Assembly (NCBI RefSeq): GCF_900996225.1
Contig: NZ_CAAJGL010000112.1
Location: 62,001-126,000, forward strand
DNA from: Paraburkholderia sp. BCC1884
GTDB taxonomy: Bacteria > Pseudomonadota > Gammaproteobacteria > Burkholderiales > Burkholderiaceae
Direction: 5' to 3'
Length of the DNA: 64,000 bases
The notes beneath the pieces are model-generated. The model did no database searches and was not told the DNA's origin. It worked only from the letters and a program-made list of their open reading frames with translations. Positions 1-7,490 of the stretch are shown here, piece after piece; position 1 is the first letter of the stretch; each line of letters starts with the position of its first letter. The translations under genes were made by a program, and so were the position numbers.

Positions 1-124
1 CGGCGAGCAGGCCGCGCCGTACATCGGCGCAAAGGGCGTTGACCGGCGGGTGGTCGAGGGTCACGAGCAGCACCTTGCCGCGCAATTCGCACGTGACAAC
101 GTCGGCGGATGGGTTGAGGGTCAT
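1..124 (-). CDS. Enoyl-CoA hydratase/isomerase-type protein, N-terminal fragment
   Basis: Only the first 41 codons are in the window; the gene runs off the left edge. Read on the minus strand, the product starts MTLNPSADVV and continues into GKVLLVTLDHPPVNAL. This is the first beta strand and the substrate-loop start of the crotonase fold, as seen in enoyl-CoA hydratases and in the N-terminal half of FadB/FadJ-type bifunctional proteins. From 124 bp I cannot tell a stand-alone hydratase from a bifunctional enzyme. It is divergent from the LysR gene that starts near 273, which makes it the likely target of that regulator. A role in acyl-CoA degradation would fit the SDR and acyl-CoA synthetase genes a few kb away, but that is inference. 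Confidence 0.7.
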   Translation of the reverse strand, partial: MTLNPSADVVTCELRGKVLLVTLDHPPVNALCADVRRGLLA

Positions 125-214
125 GTGAAGTCGTCTCCTGACTTGTTGTCGGATGGCCAGGGCGGGGCATGCCGGCTCCGGCGAAGTGTCTGATTGTGGG
201 TCGGTCAAGGTTTA

Positions 215-261
215 TTGACAATCACATGGACGGTTGACAGACTGTCAAAATTATTTTGACA
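215..261. promoter_or_regulatory. LysR-type operator: TTGACAG-A-CTGTCAA palindrome with two extra TTGACA copies
   Basis: A perfect 7-1-7 palindrome, TTGACAGACTGTCAA, lies at 234-248, and further TTGACA copies begin at 215 and 256. The cluster lies between the crotonase gene and the LysR gene, directly in front of the regulator's GTG start. LysR proteins typically bind such dyads in a shared divergent promoter. The position also argues against the TTG codon at 234 as the start. Confidence 0.55.
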
Positions 262-272
262 AAGGCGGTCTC

Positions 273-1181
273 GTGGACGTCAATTCCCTGACCCTGCTGG
301 TCGACATCCTCGACGCGGGCAACCTGAGCGAGGCGGCGCGGCGCCTGAAGATGAGCCGCGCCAACGTGAGTTATCACCTCAATCAGCTGGAGCGCTCGAT
401 CGGCCTGCAACTGGTGAGGCGCACCACGCGCCGGGTCGAGCCGACTGAAATCGGCCTGCAACTCTACGAGCACGGCCGCACCATCCAGAACGCGCTGCTG
501 GCGGCGCGCGAGTCGGTTGCAACGCTTGGGCAGAGCTTGCAGGGGCGCGTGCGGCTCAGCGTGCCGAGCGGCTATGGCCAACTGGTGATGTCGGACTGGC
601 TGATCGCCTTCAAGCGCCTCTACCCCGGCATCGTGCTCGACGTGATGTTCGAGAACCGCGTGGAAGACCTGATGCGCGACGAAGTGGACATCGCCGTGCG
701 GGTGATGTCCGAGCCGCCGCAGAATCTCGTGGCGCGCGACATGGGGCCGGTCAGTTACGTGGCGTGCGCGTCGCCGGCTTTTGCGCAACAGCACGGCATG
801 CCTGCGAAACTCGACGATCTGCGCACCGCCCCGTTAATCACGGCGGCGGTAGTCGGCAGACAGCTGCGCGTGGCCGCGTACCTGCGCGACGAGCGCCATG
901 AGGTGCTGCTTGAGCCGGCCATCATCTCCGAGAACTTTCTGTTCCTGCGCCAGGCGGTGCTGGCCGGGCTAGGCGTCGGACTCGTGCCGGATTACGTGGT
1001 GCAAGACGATCTGAAACGAGGCGACGTGGTGAGCGCGCTCGACGAATGGCGCCTGAGCATCTTCGGCACGCACATGTACATGCTTTACATGCCGAACCGG
1101 CATCACACGCGCGCGGCGTCGACGTTTATCGATTTCATCCTGGAGCAGGCGCAGGGCAGCGGCCGGGGCGCGCCTTCATGA
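273..1181 (+). CDS. LysR-family transcriptional regulator
   Basis: A 302-residue DNA-binding regulator. Residues 2-60 form the LysR winged helix-turn-helix (NLSEAARRLKMSRANVSYHL then LERSIGLQLVRRTTRRVEPT). The rest is the periplasmic-binding-protein-like effector domain, including the family-typical stretch DEVDIAVRV. I chose the GTG at 273 because it has an AAAGGCGG-like ribosome site just upstream, gives the usual family length, and leaves the palindrome at 234-248 outside the coding sequence. An in-frame TTG at 234 would add 13 residues. The gene is divergent from the crotonase-type gene at the left edge, the arrangement in which LysR proteins usually control the neighbour. The effector cannot be read from sequence. 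Confidence 0.85.
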   Translation: MDVNSLTLLVDILDAGNLSEAARRLKMSRANVSYHLNQLERSIGLQLVRRTTRRVEPTEIGLQLYEHGRTIQNALLAARESVATLGQSLQGRVRLSVPSGYGQLVMSDWLIAFKRLYPGIVLDVMFENRVEDLMRDEVDIAVRVMSEPPQNLVARDMGPVSYVACASPAFAQQHGMPAKLDDLRTAPLITAAVVGRQLRVAAYLRDERHEVLLEPAIISENFLFLRQAVLAGLGVGLVPDYVVQDDLKRGDVVSALDEWRLSIFGTHMYMLYMPNRHHTRAASTFIDFILEQAQGSGRGAPS

Positions 1182-1256
1182 GCGAACGATGCGAGGCGTC
1201 GACAGCATGCTTTGGGCGCGGTTATGCTGTGGCAGCGTGATCGCGGAGACCTGAAA

Positions 1257-1445
1257 ATGAAATGGATCGTCGGACTACTTGCCGTGCTTGCAGTTGCCGT
1301 CGCTGTCCTGTTGACCGCCCGCTTGCCCGGCGAAGATGCGATTCGTTTTGCCGGCTATGCGGGGACCGCCGCTTGTGCCGCGCTGGTCAGTCTGGGACTG
1401 CGCTGGCGGGCCACTCGGGCGCAGCGTAACAAGCGAGCCGGCTAG
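1257..1445 (+). CDS. Small two-helix membrane protein, unknown function
   Basis: Predicted 62 residues, MKWIVGLLAV onward, with two hydrophobic segments (about residues 3-20 and 29-48) separated by a short charged loop (RLPGEDAIR) and a strongly basic tail (RWRATRAQRNKRAG). That pattern suggests a two-pass inner-membrane protein with a cytoplasmic basic end. The ATG at 1257 follows GGAGACCTGAAA, a usable ribosome site; an upstream in-frame ATG at 1212 would add an unlikely hydrophilic extension. I do not recognise the family. The gene follows the LysR gene by 75 bp on the same strand and converges on the TetR gene, so it may share the LysR transcript. Confidence 0.55.
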   Translation: MKWIVGLLAVLAVAVAVLLTARLPGEDAIRFAGYAGTAACAALVSLGLRWRATRAQRNKRAG

Positions 1446-1467
1446 GCTGTCAAGCCGCACCGTTTCT

Positions 1468-2178
1468 TCATGACGCGGCCGTCGCCTCGAAGCGCTTCAC
1501 AGCGCCGACGATATCGTTGCGCAACTGCTGCAACGCCGCCTGTTGCGCATCGGGCGGGACGAGCCCTTGCCACAGCAGGTTGCTGAGCGACACGGCGGTC
1601 GCCTCGATGTCGACGGCTTTCTCTTTGCGCACCGCATCCCACAACACGTGTTCCATCGGTCCATAGACGGCCGAGCGCAGCAGGCCGAGCGGCATGTCGT
1701 CGCGCACGTCGCCGCTCGCGACGCCTTGCGCGAGCACGCTCATCATCGGCGCCGTATAGCGGCGTTGAAGCTCGACGACGACGTCGCCGAACTTGTCGTC
1801 CTTCTCGCGTCCTTCGGACAGAATCAGCGCGCACAAACCGGTGCCGTCGACGGTAAGCCGGAACAGGTGCGTGCGCACCAGATACGCAAACCTGTTGCGC
1901 GTGCCGTCGATCAAGGGCAGTTCGCCCTCTACCTGCGCGATGATTTCATCGTACCAATTGCCGAGTACTCTCACGCACAGATCGCGCTTGCTGGCGAAGT
2001 ACGTGAAGATGGTCGCCTCCGATACGCCGACGCGCCGCGCGATCTCGGTCATGGTGGCCGATGCGTAGCCGACCTCCGAGAACACCAGCCGCGCCGCTTC
2101 CAGAATCGTCCTGAGGCGCTGTTCGGAACGCGCCTGCACGGGCACGCGACGCGAGACTGAGGAGACGTTCATCGGCAT
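1468..2178 (-). CDS. TetR/AcrR-family transcriptional regulator
   Basis: A 236-residue repressor. Residues about 20-66 carry the TetR helix-turn-helix (ILEAARLVFSEVGYASATMT, then VGVSEATIFTYFASKRDL). The remaining two thirds is an all-helical ligand domain of normal length with no diagnostic motif. It is divergent from the SDR/acyl-CoA synthetase operon, and the 158-bp gap contains two copies of the dyad TTGAG-N5-CTCAA (2201-2215 and 2286-2300), one near each gene. The natural reading is a local repressor of the acyl-CoA operon and of itself, released by an acyl-CoA or related ligand. The repressor family is clear; the ligand is inferred from context. Confidence 0.88.
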   Translation of the reverse strand: MPMNVSSVSRRVPVQARSEQRLRTILEAARLVFSEVGYASATMTEIARRVGVSEATIFTYFASKRDLCVRVLGNWYDEIIAQVEGELPLIDGTRNRFAYLVRTHLFRLTVDGTGLCALILSEGREKDDKFGDVVVELQRRYTAPMMSVLAQGVASGDVRDDMPLGLLRSAVYGPMEHVLWDAVRKEKAVDIEATAVSLSNLLWQGLVPPDAQQAALQQLRNDIVGAVKRFEATAAS

Positions 2179-2200
2179 AAAGAGGCTGAGGTGAATTTAT

Positions 2201-2300
2201 TTGAGTCTAGCTCAAAGCGATTGCCGATCATAGCGGCGTGAATTGAAGAATAAAAATGCCGCGTCTAGCTGCTCCACGTTTTAACTTGAGCTACACTCAA
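2201..2300. promoter_or_regulatory. Paired operators TTGAG-N5-CTCAA between the TetR and SDR genes
   Basis: Two perfect 5-5-5 dyads: TTGAGTCTAGCTCAA at 2201-2215 and TTGAGCTACACTCAA at 2286-2300. Their starts are 85 bp apart, close to eight helical turns, and each lies just upstream of one of the two divergent genes. The identical arms with different central bases are what a dimeric TetR-type repressor site looks like. Confidence 0.65.
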
Positions 2301-2336
2301 TAAAATGAAAACGTAGTTCATGAAGGAGACAATCGC

Positions 2337-3257
2337 ATGCCCGCAGCTTCGCCGAATACGTCGCCCCCATTGAGCGGCTATCGCTCGGTTTTCCGCGAAG
2401 GCCTCTTCGCCGGCAAGGTCGTCATCGTCACGGGGGCGGGCAGTGGGCTCGGTCGCTGCACGGCCCATGAACTCGCATCGTTGGGCGCAACCGTGGCGCT
2501 GATCGGGCGCAGTGAAGACAAACTCACAACCGTGCAGGCCGAACTCGCCGAAGATCATTCAGGCGCGGCCAGCGGCCATAAACACTATTCGTGCGACATC
2601 CGCAACGAGCAGCAGGTGCGCGAGACGATTGCAGCGGTCATCGGCGAACTGGGCCGGATCGACGGCCTGTTCAATTGCGCCGGTGGGCAATTCCCGGCGA
2701 AGCTCGAAAACATTTCGCTGAACGGCTGGGACGCCGTGGTCCGCAACAACCTGCATGGCACGTTCCTGATGTCGCGCGAGTGCTTCACGCAGTGGATGCA
2801 GCATCACGGCGGCGCGATCGTCAACATGCTCGCCGACATCTGGGGCGGCATGCCGGGCATGGGCCACTCCGGCGCGGCGCGAGCCGGTGTCTGGAACTTC
2901 ACGGAAACGGCGGCCTGCGAATGGGGCCACGCCGGTGTCAGAGTGAACGCCGTTGCGCCGGGCTGGATTGCCTCGGCCGGCATGGACAGTTACAACGACG
3001 AATATCAAGCCTTGCTTCGCACGCTGAAGCACAAGGTCCCGCTGCAACGCTTCGGCACCGAGTCCGAGCTGGCCAGCGCCGCGGTGTTCCTGTTGTCCGA
3101 AGCGTCCGCTTTCATCAACGGTACGGTGATCCGTGTCGACGGCGGCGTGCCGAACGCGCGTCATTCGTGGCCGCTGCCCGAAGCGCAGCGTACGATCGAA
3201 TACAACGGTTTCCCGCGTTACCAACCGCCGATGGGCTTGCAGGAGCAGACACGATGA
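2337..3257 (+). CDS. SDR-family oxidoreductase, trans-2-enoyl-CoA/2,4-dienoyl-CoA reductase-like
   Basis: A 306-residue short-chain dehydrogenase. The NAD(P)-binding glycine motif TGAGSGLG is at residues 32-39, followed by NCAGG (113-117) and the C-terminal signature VNAVAPGW. The usual catalytic YxxxK is absent; its place is taken by HSGAARAGV (177-185). The same replacement occurs in peroxisomal trans-2-enoyl-CoA reductase and 2,4-dienoyl-CoA reductase relatives, so I favour reduction of an enoyl-CoA rather than an alcohol dehydrogenase role. The ATG follows GAAGGAGA. The stop overlaps the acyl-CoA synthetase start (ATGA), so the two are translationally coupled. About 35 C-terminal residues after the SDR core (RTIEYNGFPRY) are an extension seen in some Burkholderia homologues. 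Confidence 0.85.
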   Translation: MPAASPNTSPPLSGYRSVFREGLFAGKVVIVTGAGSGLGRCTAHELASLGATVALIGRSEDKLTTVQAELAEDHSGAASGHKHYSCDIRNEQQVRETIAAVIGELGRIDGLFNCAGGQFPAKLENISLNGWDAVVRNNLHGTFLMSRECFTQWMQHHGGAIVNMLADIWGGMPGMGHSGAARAGVWNFTETAACEWGHAGVRVNAVAPGWIASAGMDSYNDEYQALLRTLKHKVPLQRFGTESELASAAVFLLSEASAFINGTVIRVDGGVPNARHSWPLPEAQRTIEYNGFPRYQPPMGLQEQTR

Positions 3258-4918
3258 ATCTCGACGGCCAGACTTACGCATCGCTCGCGGCCAATTTCAG
3301 CTGGGACATTCCGGCGCGCTACAACATCGGCGTGGATGTCTGCGACAAGTGGGCCGACGGCTCGGGGCGCCTCGCGCTGATCTACGAAGACGCCGAAGGC
3401 CAGGCCACCCGCTACACGTTCGATCAGCTGAAGGCACTGTCCGACCGCTTCGCCAACGCGCTGCTGGCGTCGGGCGCACAACGCGGCGACCGGATCGGCA
3501 TCTTCCTGTCGCAGTCGATCGAAACGGCCATCGCGCACCTCGCCGCCTACAAGGCGGGGATGGTGGCCGTGCCGCTGTTCGCGCTGTTCGGCGTCGATGC
3601 GATCGAACACCGGCTCGGCGATAGCGGCGCGGTGGCGCTGATCACCGACGCGGCGGGAGTGCGGAAAATCGGGGAAATCCGCGCCGGGTTGCCGGCGCTG
3701 CGCCACGTCTTCAACGTCGATATCGAGCAGGACGACGTGAACCCGCAAGCGCCGGTGCACGCGTTCTGGCCCGCGCTGAACGAGGCCTCCGCCGACTTCA
3801 CGCCGGCCGATACCAGCGCCGACGATCCGGCGGTCATCATCTACACGTCGGGCACCACGGGCAAACCGAAGGGCGCCTTGCATGGACATCGCGTACTGCC
3901 GGGTCATTTGCCCGGCGTCGAGATGTCGCAGGAAGGTTTCCCCGCGCACGCCACACTGATGTGGACACCCGCCGACTGGGCGTGGATCGGCGGCCTGTTC
4001 GACGTGCTGCTGCCGTCGTGGCATCACGGTGTCGCCGTGCTGGCGCGTCGCTTTGCCAAATTCGACGGCCAGGCCGCTTTCGATCTGATGGCGCGCCATG
4101 CGGTCTCGCACACCTTCCTGCCGCCCACCGCGTTGAAGATGATGCGCGGCGTCGAGCGCCCCGAGCGCTGGCATCTCGCGCTGCGTTCGGTGGCGAGCGG
4201 CGGCGAATCGCTCGGCGAAGAATTGATCGGCTGGGGACGCAAGGCGCTGGGCGTCACCATCAACGAGTTCTATGGGCAAACCGAGTGCAACGTGGTGGTG
4301 TCGTCGTGTGCGGCGCTGTTCGAGCCGAGCTTTGGCGCGATTGGCCGCGCGGTGCCGGGTCATCATGTGGCGATCGTGGATTTTGACGGCAACGAACTGC
4401 CGCCTGGCGCGATCGGCGATATCGCGGTGGCCGCGCCGGACCCGGTGATGTTCCTGGGCTACTGGGGTAACGAGGCCGCCACGCGCGAAAAATTTCGCGG
4501 CAAGTTTCTCGTCACCGGCGACCTCGGCACGTGCGACGCGCAGGGCTTCATCCGTTTCGTCGGCCGTGGCGACGATGTAATCACGAGCGCGGGCTACCGG
4601 ATCGGACCCGCTTCGATCGAAGACTCCCTGCTGCGTCATCCGGCGGTGTCGATGGCCGCCGTGATCGGCGCGCCGGATCGCGAGCGCACGGAGATCGTCA
4701 TGGCGTTCATCGTGCTGAATGCCGGGTTCGTCGGCGACGAGGCGCTGGTGCGCGAGATTCAGCAGCATGTCAAAACGCGTCTTGCCGCGCATGAATATCC
4801 GCGCGAGATTCGCTTTGTCGAGAGCCTGCCGTTGACGGCGACCGGCAAGGTGATCCGCAAAGCCTTGCGCGAAGGGCTCGGGCAGGATGCGGATTCCGCT
4901 GCCGCAAGGAAAAGCTGA
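3254..4918 (+). CDS. AMP-dependent acyl-CoA synthetase/ligase
   Basis: A 554-residue ANL-superfamily enzyme that activates a carboxylic acid to its CoA thioester by way of an acyl-adenylate. The P-loop signature YTSGTTGKPKG is at residues 197-207, later motifs are NEFYGQTECN and LVTGDLGTCD, and the C-terminal lysine motif LPLTATGKVIRK is intact. The ATG at 3254 overlaps the SDR stop; the longer open frame upstream is only shadow translation of the SDR gene. The length and the motif around GYWGNEAATREKFRG resemble medium-chain and acetoacetyl/propionyl-type acyl-CoA synthetases, but the chain length of the substrate is not evident. With the SDR and the TetR repressor it forms a small inducible acid-degrading operon. 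Confidence 0.88.
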   Translation: MNLDGQTYASLAANFSWDIPARYNIGVDVCDKWADGSGRLALIYEDAEGQATRYTFDQLKALSDRFANALLASGAQRGDRIGIFLSQSIETAIAHLAAYKAGMVAVPLFALFGVDAIEHRLGDSGAVALITDAAGVRKIGEIRAGLPALRHVFNVDIEQDDVNPQAPVHAFWPALNEASADFTPADTSADDPAVIIYTSGTTGKPKGALHGHRVLPGHLPGVEMSQEGFPAHATLMWTPADWAWIGGLFDVLLPSWHHGVAVLARRFAKFDGQAAFDLMARHAVSHTFLPPTALKMMRGVERPERWHLALRSVASGGESLGEELIGWGRKALGVTINEFYGQTECNVVVSSCAALFEPSFGAIGRAVPGHHVAIVDFDGNELPPGAIGDIAVAAPDPVMFLGYWGNEAATREKFRGKFLVTGDLGTCDAQGFIRFVGRGDDVITSAGYRIGPASIEDSLLRHPAVSMAAVIGAPDRERTEIVMAFIVLNAGFVGDEALVREIQQHVKTRLAAHEYPREIRFVESLPLTATGKVIRKALREGLGQDADSAAARKS

Positions 4919-4924
4919 GGCGCG

Positions 4925-5452
4925 ATGAGTACCAGCCCCCGTTCTCCTTCGAGCCGAGCCGGCAAGTCGCTCAAAACGGCTGGCGCGCAACCGGCCGCCG
5001 TCGCCGTACTCGACGACACAGACCGCAAACTGTTGGCCCTGCTGGCCGAAGACGCCACCCGCACGTACGCGGAACTCGGCAAGCTGCTGTTTCTATCCGC
5101 GCCGGCGGTTCACGAACGCGCGCGACGCCTGAAGAAAGACGGCGTGATCAAGGCGACGGTTGCCTCGCTCGACGCCGCGCGACTGAATCGCCCGTTGCTG
5201 GCATTCGTGCATGTCGATACGACGAGTTGGGCGGTCACGCGGCAACTGCTGGCGCTCAAAGAACTCTCGGATGTCGAGGAGATTCATACCGTGACCGGCG
5301 AGAGCGCGATGCTGCTCAAAGTGCGCACGCGCGACACGCAAACGCTCGAGCAACTGCTGGCGCGTATTCATGCCATCGAGGGCTTTACCGGTACACGCAG
5401 CTATATCGCGTTGACCACCTATCTCGAACGCGGACCGAGCCCGGAGTTGTAA
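4925..5452 (+). CDS. Lrp/AsnC-family transcriptional regulator
   Basis: A 175-residue regulator. After a Ser/Ala-rich N-terminal extension of about 28 residues comes the Lrp helix-turn-helix (LDDTDRKLLALLAEDATRTY, then LFLSAPAVHERARRLKKDGVI) and the RAM-type ligand-binding domain (DVEEIHTVTGESAMLLKVRT). It begins 6 bp after the acyl-CoA synthetase stop and is probably the last gene of that operon. Lrp-type proteins usually sense amino acids or related metabolites, so its presence suggests that the operon's substrate may derive from an amino acid. That link is inference from position. It is convergent with the DUF2000 gene. Confidence 0.87.
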   Translation: MSTSPRSPSSRAGKSLKTAGAQPAAVAVLDDTDRKLLALLAEDATRTYAELGKLLFLSAPAVHERARRLKKDGVIKATVASLDAARLNRPLLAFVHVDTTSWAVTRQLLALKELSDVEEIHTVTGESAMLLKVRTRDTQTLEQLLARIHAIEGFTGTRSYIALTTYLERGPSPEL

Positions 5453-5512
5453 AGCCGCCGGGCGCGCCATACCGCTGCGCTGCTGCGCCGCTGCGTCACC
5501 CGGCCGGTTTGC

Positions 5513-5935
5513 TCAGGCGTGCAGCGACAAACCCTTGATCGCCTTGTCGACCGCCTTCCTGGGCCCGCGCACCGCGAGCCCGACGAGATCGGGCGTGTCT
5601 GCGGGTTCGGCGCGAAACACCTCGCGATTGGCCTGATCGTGGCCAGTCGAAAACATCGCGCGCACGTAGACGGCACGCGTCAATTCCCTTTCGATGCCTT
5701 GACGGAACGCGCGCAGCAAACCCGCGCTGTCGGCCTGATACACCATCATCGGTTGACCGAGCAGGCGCGCATGACGACGGCCGGCAGCGTCCTCGTAGGG
5801 TTCGCCTAAAGCTTCGGGCGCGGCGCCCGCGATGCCCGTCGCCAGAAACGCCGTGACATTGAGTTTTTGCCACACGGCCAGATCGTCCAGCACGATGATC
5901 GCGACCTTCGTATCGAATTCCATATTGCACTGCAC
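5513..5935 (-). CDS. DUF2000-family protein
   Basis: A 140-residue cytoplasmic protein beginning MQCNMEFDTKVAIIV, then LDDLAVWQKLNVTAFLATGI, which is the characteristic DUF2000 opening. The family has a fold related to peptidyl-tRNA hydrolase 2 but no established function. Families of this type are often found beside Lrp/AsnC regulator genes, as here, where the two genes are convergent with a 60-bp gap. An in-frame ATG six codons downstream (MEFDTKV) is an alternative start. There is no signal peptide or membrane segment. Confidence 0.75.
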   Translation of the reverse strand: MQCNMEFDTKVAIIVLDDLAVWQKLNVTAFLATGIAGAAPEALGEPYEDAAGRRHARLLGQPMMVYQADSAGLLRAFRQGIERELTRAVYVRAMFSTGHDQANREVFRAEPADTPDLVGLAVRGPRKAVDKAIKGLSLHA

Positions 5936-6317
5936 TCCGCATAGGCTGAATGAATAGAGAAGAGAGCTACTGCCGAATGTTAGGGAAAGTACGGCGCTCG
6001 CGCACGGCCTCGCGGTAAAAACGAATAGGCTTCAATGAACGTGCCTGTGCGCCGCGCCCTCACGGGGTTTTGCCTAATGCCATTCGGTCCATTCGGTCCA
6101 GTCGGCACAGTTGGACTTGTCGTGTTGCATTGCAACCTGGGCAGCCATCTCGTGCAGCGCCGCTCGAGTCGCAGATGCGCTGTTGCCAACCCATCGCCGT
6201 CAACGCGCACGCAATCGATGCGCATGCAACTTAGGGCAAGTCCCTGGCGCGATTTAGCCGTGCATTACCACTCGCCCAAGCGCGCTCCTAAACTGGCTCA
6301 AACAGAAGGGGACACCG
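5936..6317. other. Intergenic region with palindrome GTTGCA-T-TGCAAC
   Basis: This is 382 bp between the divergent DUF2000 and glyoxalase genes. It holds a perfect 6-1-6 palindrome at 6124-6136 and a 9-bp tandem repeat of ATTCGGTCC at 6082-6099. I see no tRNA, no convincing open frame and no terminator. The palindrome lies about 180 bp before the glyoxalase gene and could be a regulator site; nothing links it to a particular protein. Confidence 0.35.
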
Positions 6318-6716
6318 ATGGCCAAACTCATCCACACGATGATCCGCGTGCACGATCTGCCGGCATCGCTGCAGTTCTATCAAAAGGCTTTCAATTTCGA
6401 TGTGTCGCACCGGCTCGACTTCCCCGACTTCACGCTCGTCTATCTGCGCAATGAAGAGGCCGACGCCGAAATCGAACTGACCTGGAACAAAGGCCGCGCC
6501 GAACCGTACTCGCATGGCGACGGTTACGGTCACGTCGCTTTCTGCGTGGACGATGCGACAAGCGAACGCCGGCGGCTGATCGATCTCGGCATGAGCCCGA
6601 ACGATCTGCGTGAATTCCATCACAACGACGGTGCCTTGCTCGCGCGTTACTTTTTCATTCAGGACCCGGACGGCTACAAGATCGAAGTGTTGGAACGCTA
6701 CGGCCACTATCAATAG
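6318..6716 (+). CDS. Lactoylglutathione lyase-like VOC-family protein (glyoxalase I type)
   Basis: A 132-residue single VOC domain, the size of bacterial glyoxalase I, which converts the methylglyoxal-glutathione hemithioacetal to S-lactoylglutathione. The four metal positions of GloA are recognisable: H6 (LIHTMIRV), E53 (EIELTWN), H72 (GYGHVAF) and E123 (DGYKIEVLER). The ATG follows AGAAGGGGACACCG. Compared with classical GloA the segment after E53 is shortened and divergent, so a related lyase acting on another thiol adduct is possible. It precedes the dehydrogenase subunit genes by 59 bp on the same strand and may be co-transcribed with them. Confidence 0.8.
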   Translation: MAKLIHTMIRVHDLPASLQFYQKAFNFDVSHRLDFPDFTLVYLRNEEADAEIELTWNKGRAEPYSHGDGYGHVAFCVDDATSERRRLIDLGMSPNDLREFHHNDGALLARYFFIQDPDGYKIEVLERYGHYQ

Positions 6717-6775
6717 CAAAAAAGCAGTTAAGGCGGCCGCCGCGCGTCGTTGCATTGCCCCACAAGGAGACAGAC

Positions 6776-7465
6776 ATGAAGACAACGGTCATCCCGATCG
6801 TCGCGTCGGAAGACGCACGTCATTCCCCACGTCATGCGCATCATCACGAGCACGAGCATTCTCACGAACACGGCGACGGGCATCGCGCGGCGCAGGCGGC
6901 CGCCGCAGCGATGCGAATACCCCTGACGCGGCGCGAGCTATTGCGCGGCACGGGCGTACTGATGGGCACGCTGGCGTTCTCTTCGGTGCTGTCCACGCTC
7001 GCCCCGAGCCGCGCCTGGGCTCTCGAACTGCAAGGGCTGGACACGCACCAGGGCGAAGTGATTCTCGCCTTCACGCGTCAGCTCTATCCGCACGCGACGC
7101 TCGACAACGCGGTCTACGCGCTGGTGGTGAAAGACCTCGATACGAAAGCGAAAGCCGATCCGGCAGTGCGTCAGCAACTCGCCGACGGCGTCAAACAGCT
7201 CGACGCGCAAGCCGGTTCCGACTGGCTCAAACGGTCCGCGGCGGCGCAGGCGCAAGACGTCGCGGCGCTCGCGGGCACGCCGTTCTTCAACACGATACGC
7301 AGCACCGCCGTGGTCTCGCTGTACGCCAACACCATGGCGTACGCGCATTTCGGCTACGGCGCGTCGGAGGGCGACGGCGGGTACCTGTACAAGGGTTTCA
7401 ACAGCCTCTCGTGGCTGCCCAATCCGCCGGCGGGTGCCAGCGGCCCGATTCCCACGGATAGCTAA
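6776..7465 (+). CDS. Gluconate/sugar dehydrogenase small (gamma) subunit, Tat-exported, with His-rich N-terminus
   Basis: A 229-residue protein of the gluconate 2-dehydrogenase subunit 3 family, the small partner that escorts the flavoprotein subunit through the Tat pathway. The twin-arginine motif TRRELLRG is at residues 51-58, followed by a hydrophobic stretch and a likely cleavage after PSRAWA. The N-terminus before it is unusual: ten histidines between residues 16 and 36, with alternating His/Glu. I start at the ATG at 6776, after AAGGAGACAGAC; an in-frame ATG at 6755 would add seven residues. The stop is 25 bp before the GMC dehydrogenase gene, so the two form an operon. The His cluster could bind metal in the cytoplasm before export; this is speculation. 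Confidence 0.82.
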   Translation: MKTTVIPIVASEDARHSPRHAHHHEHEHSHEHGDGHRAAQAAAAAMRIPLTRRELLRGTGVLMGTLAFSSVLSTLAPSRAWALELQGLDTHQGEVILAFTRQLYPHATLDNAVYALVVKDLDTKAKADPAVRQQLADGVKQLDAQAGSDWLKRSAAAQAQDVAALAGTPFFNTIRSTAVVSLYANTMAYAHFGYGASEGDGGYLYKGFNSLSWLPNPPAGASGPIPTDS

Positions 7466-7490
7466 GCAGCCCGACTAGCGGAGGCAGGAC

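Noticed and set aside
234..272. TTG start for the LysR gene
   Set aside because: It would place the regulatory palindrome inside the coding sequence and lacks a ribosome site; GTG at 273 fits the family length.
2591..3253. Upstream extension of the acyl-CoA synthetase frame through the SDR gene
   Set aside because: Translates to low-complexity Arg-rich sequence opposite in frame to a clear SDR; the ATG at 3254 overlaps the SDR stop as expected for coupling.
3218..4990. 590-codon antisense frame opposite the acyl-CoA synthetase
   Set aside because: Shadow of a clear ANL enzyme gene; no ribosome site and no recognisable domain.
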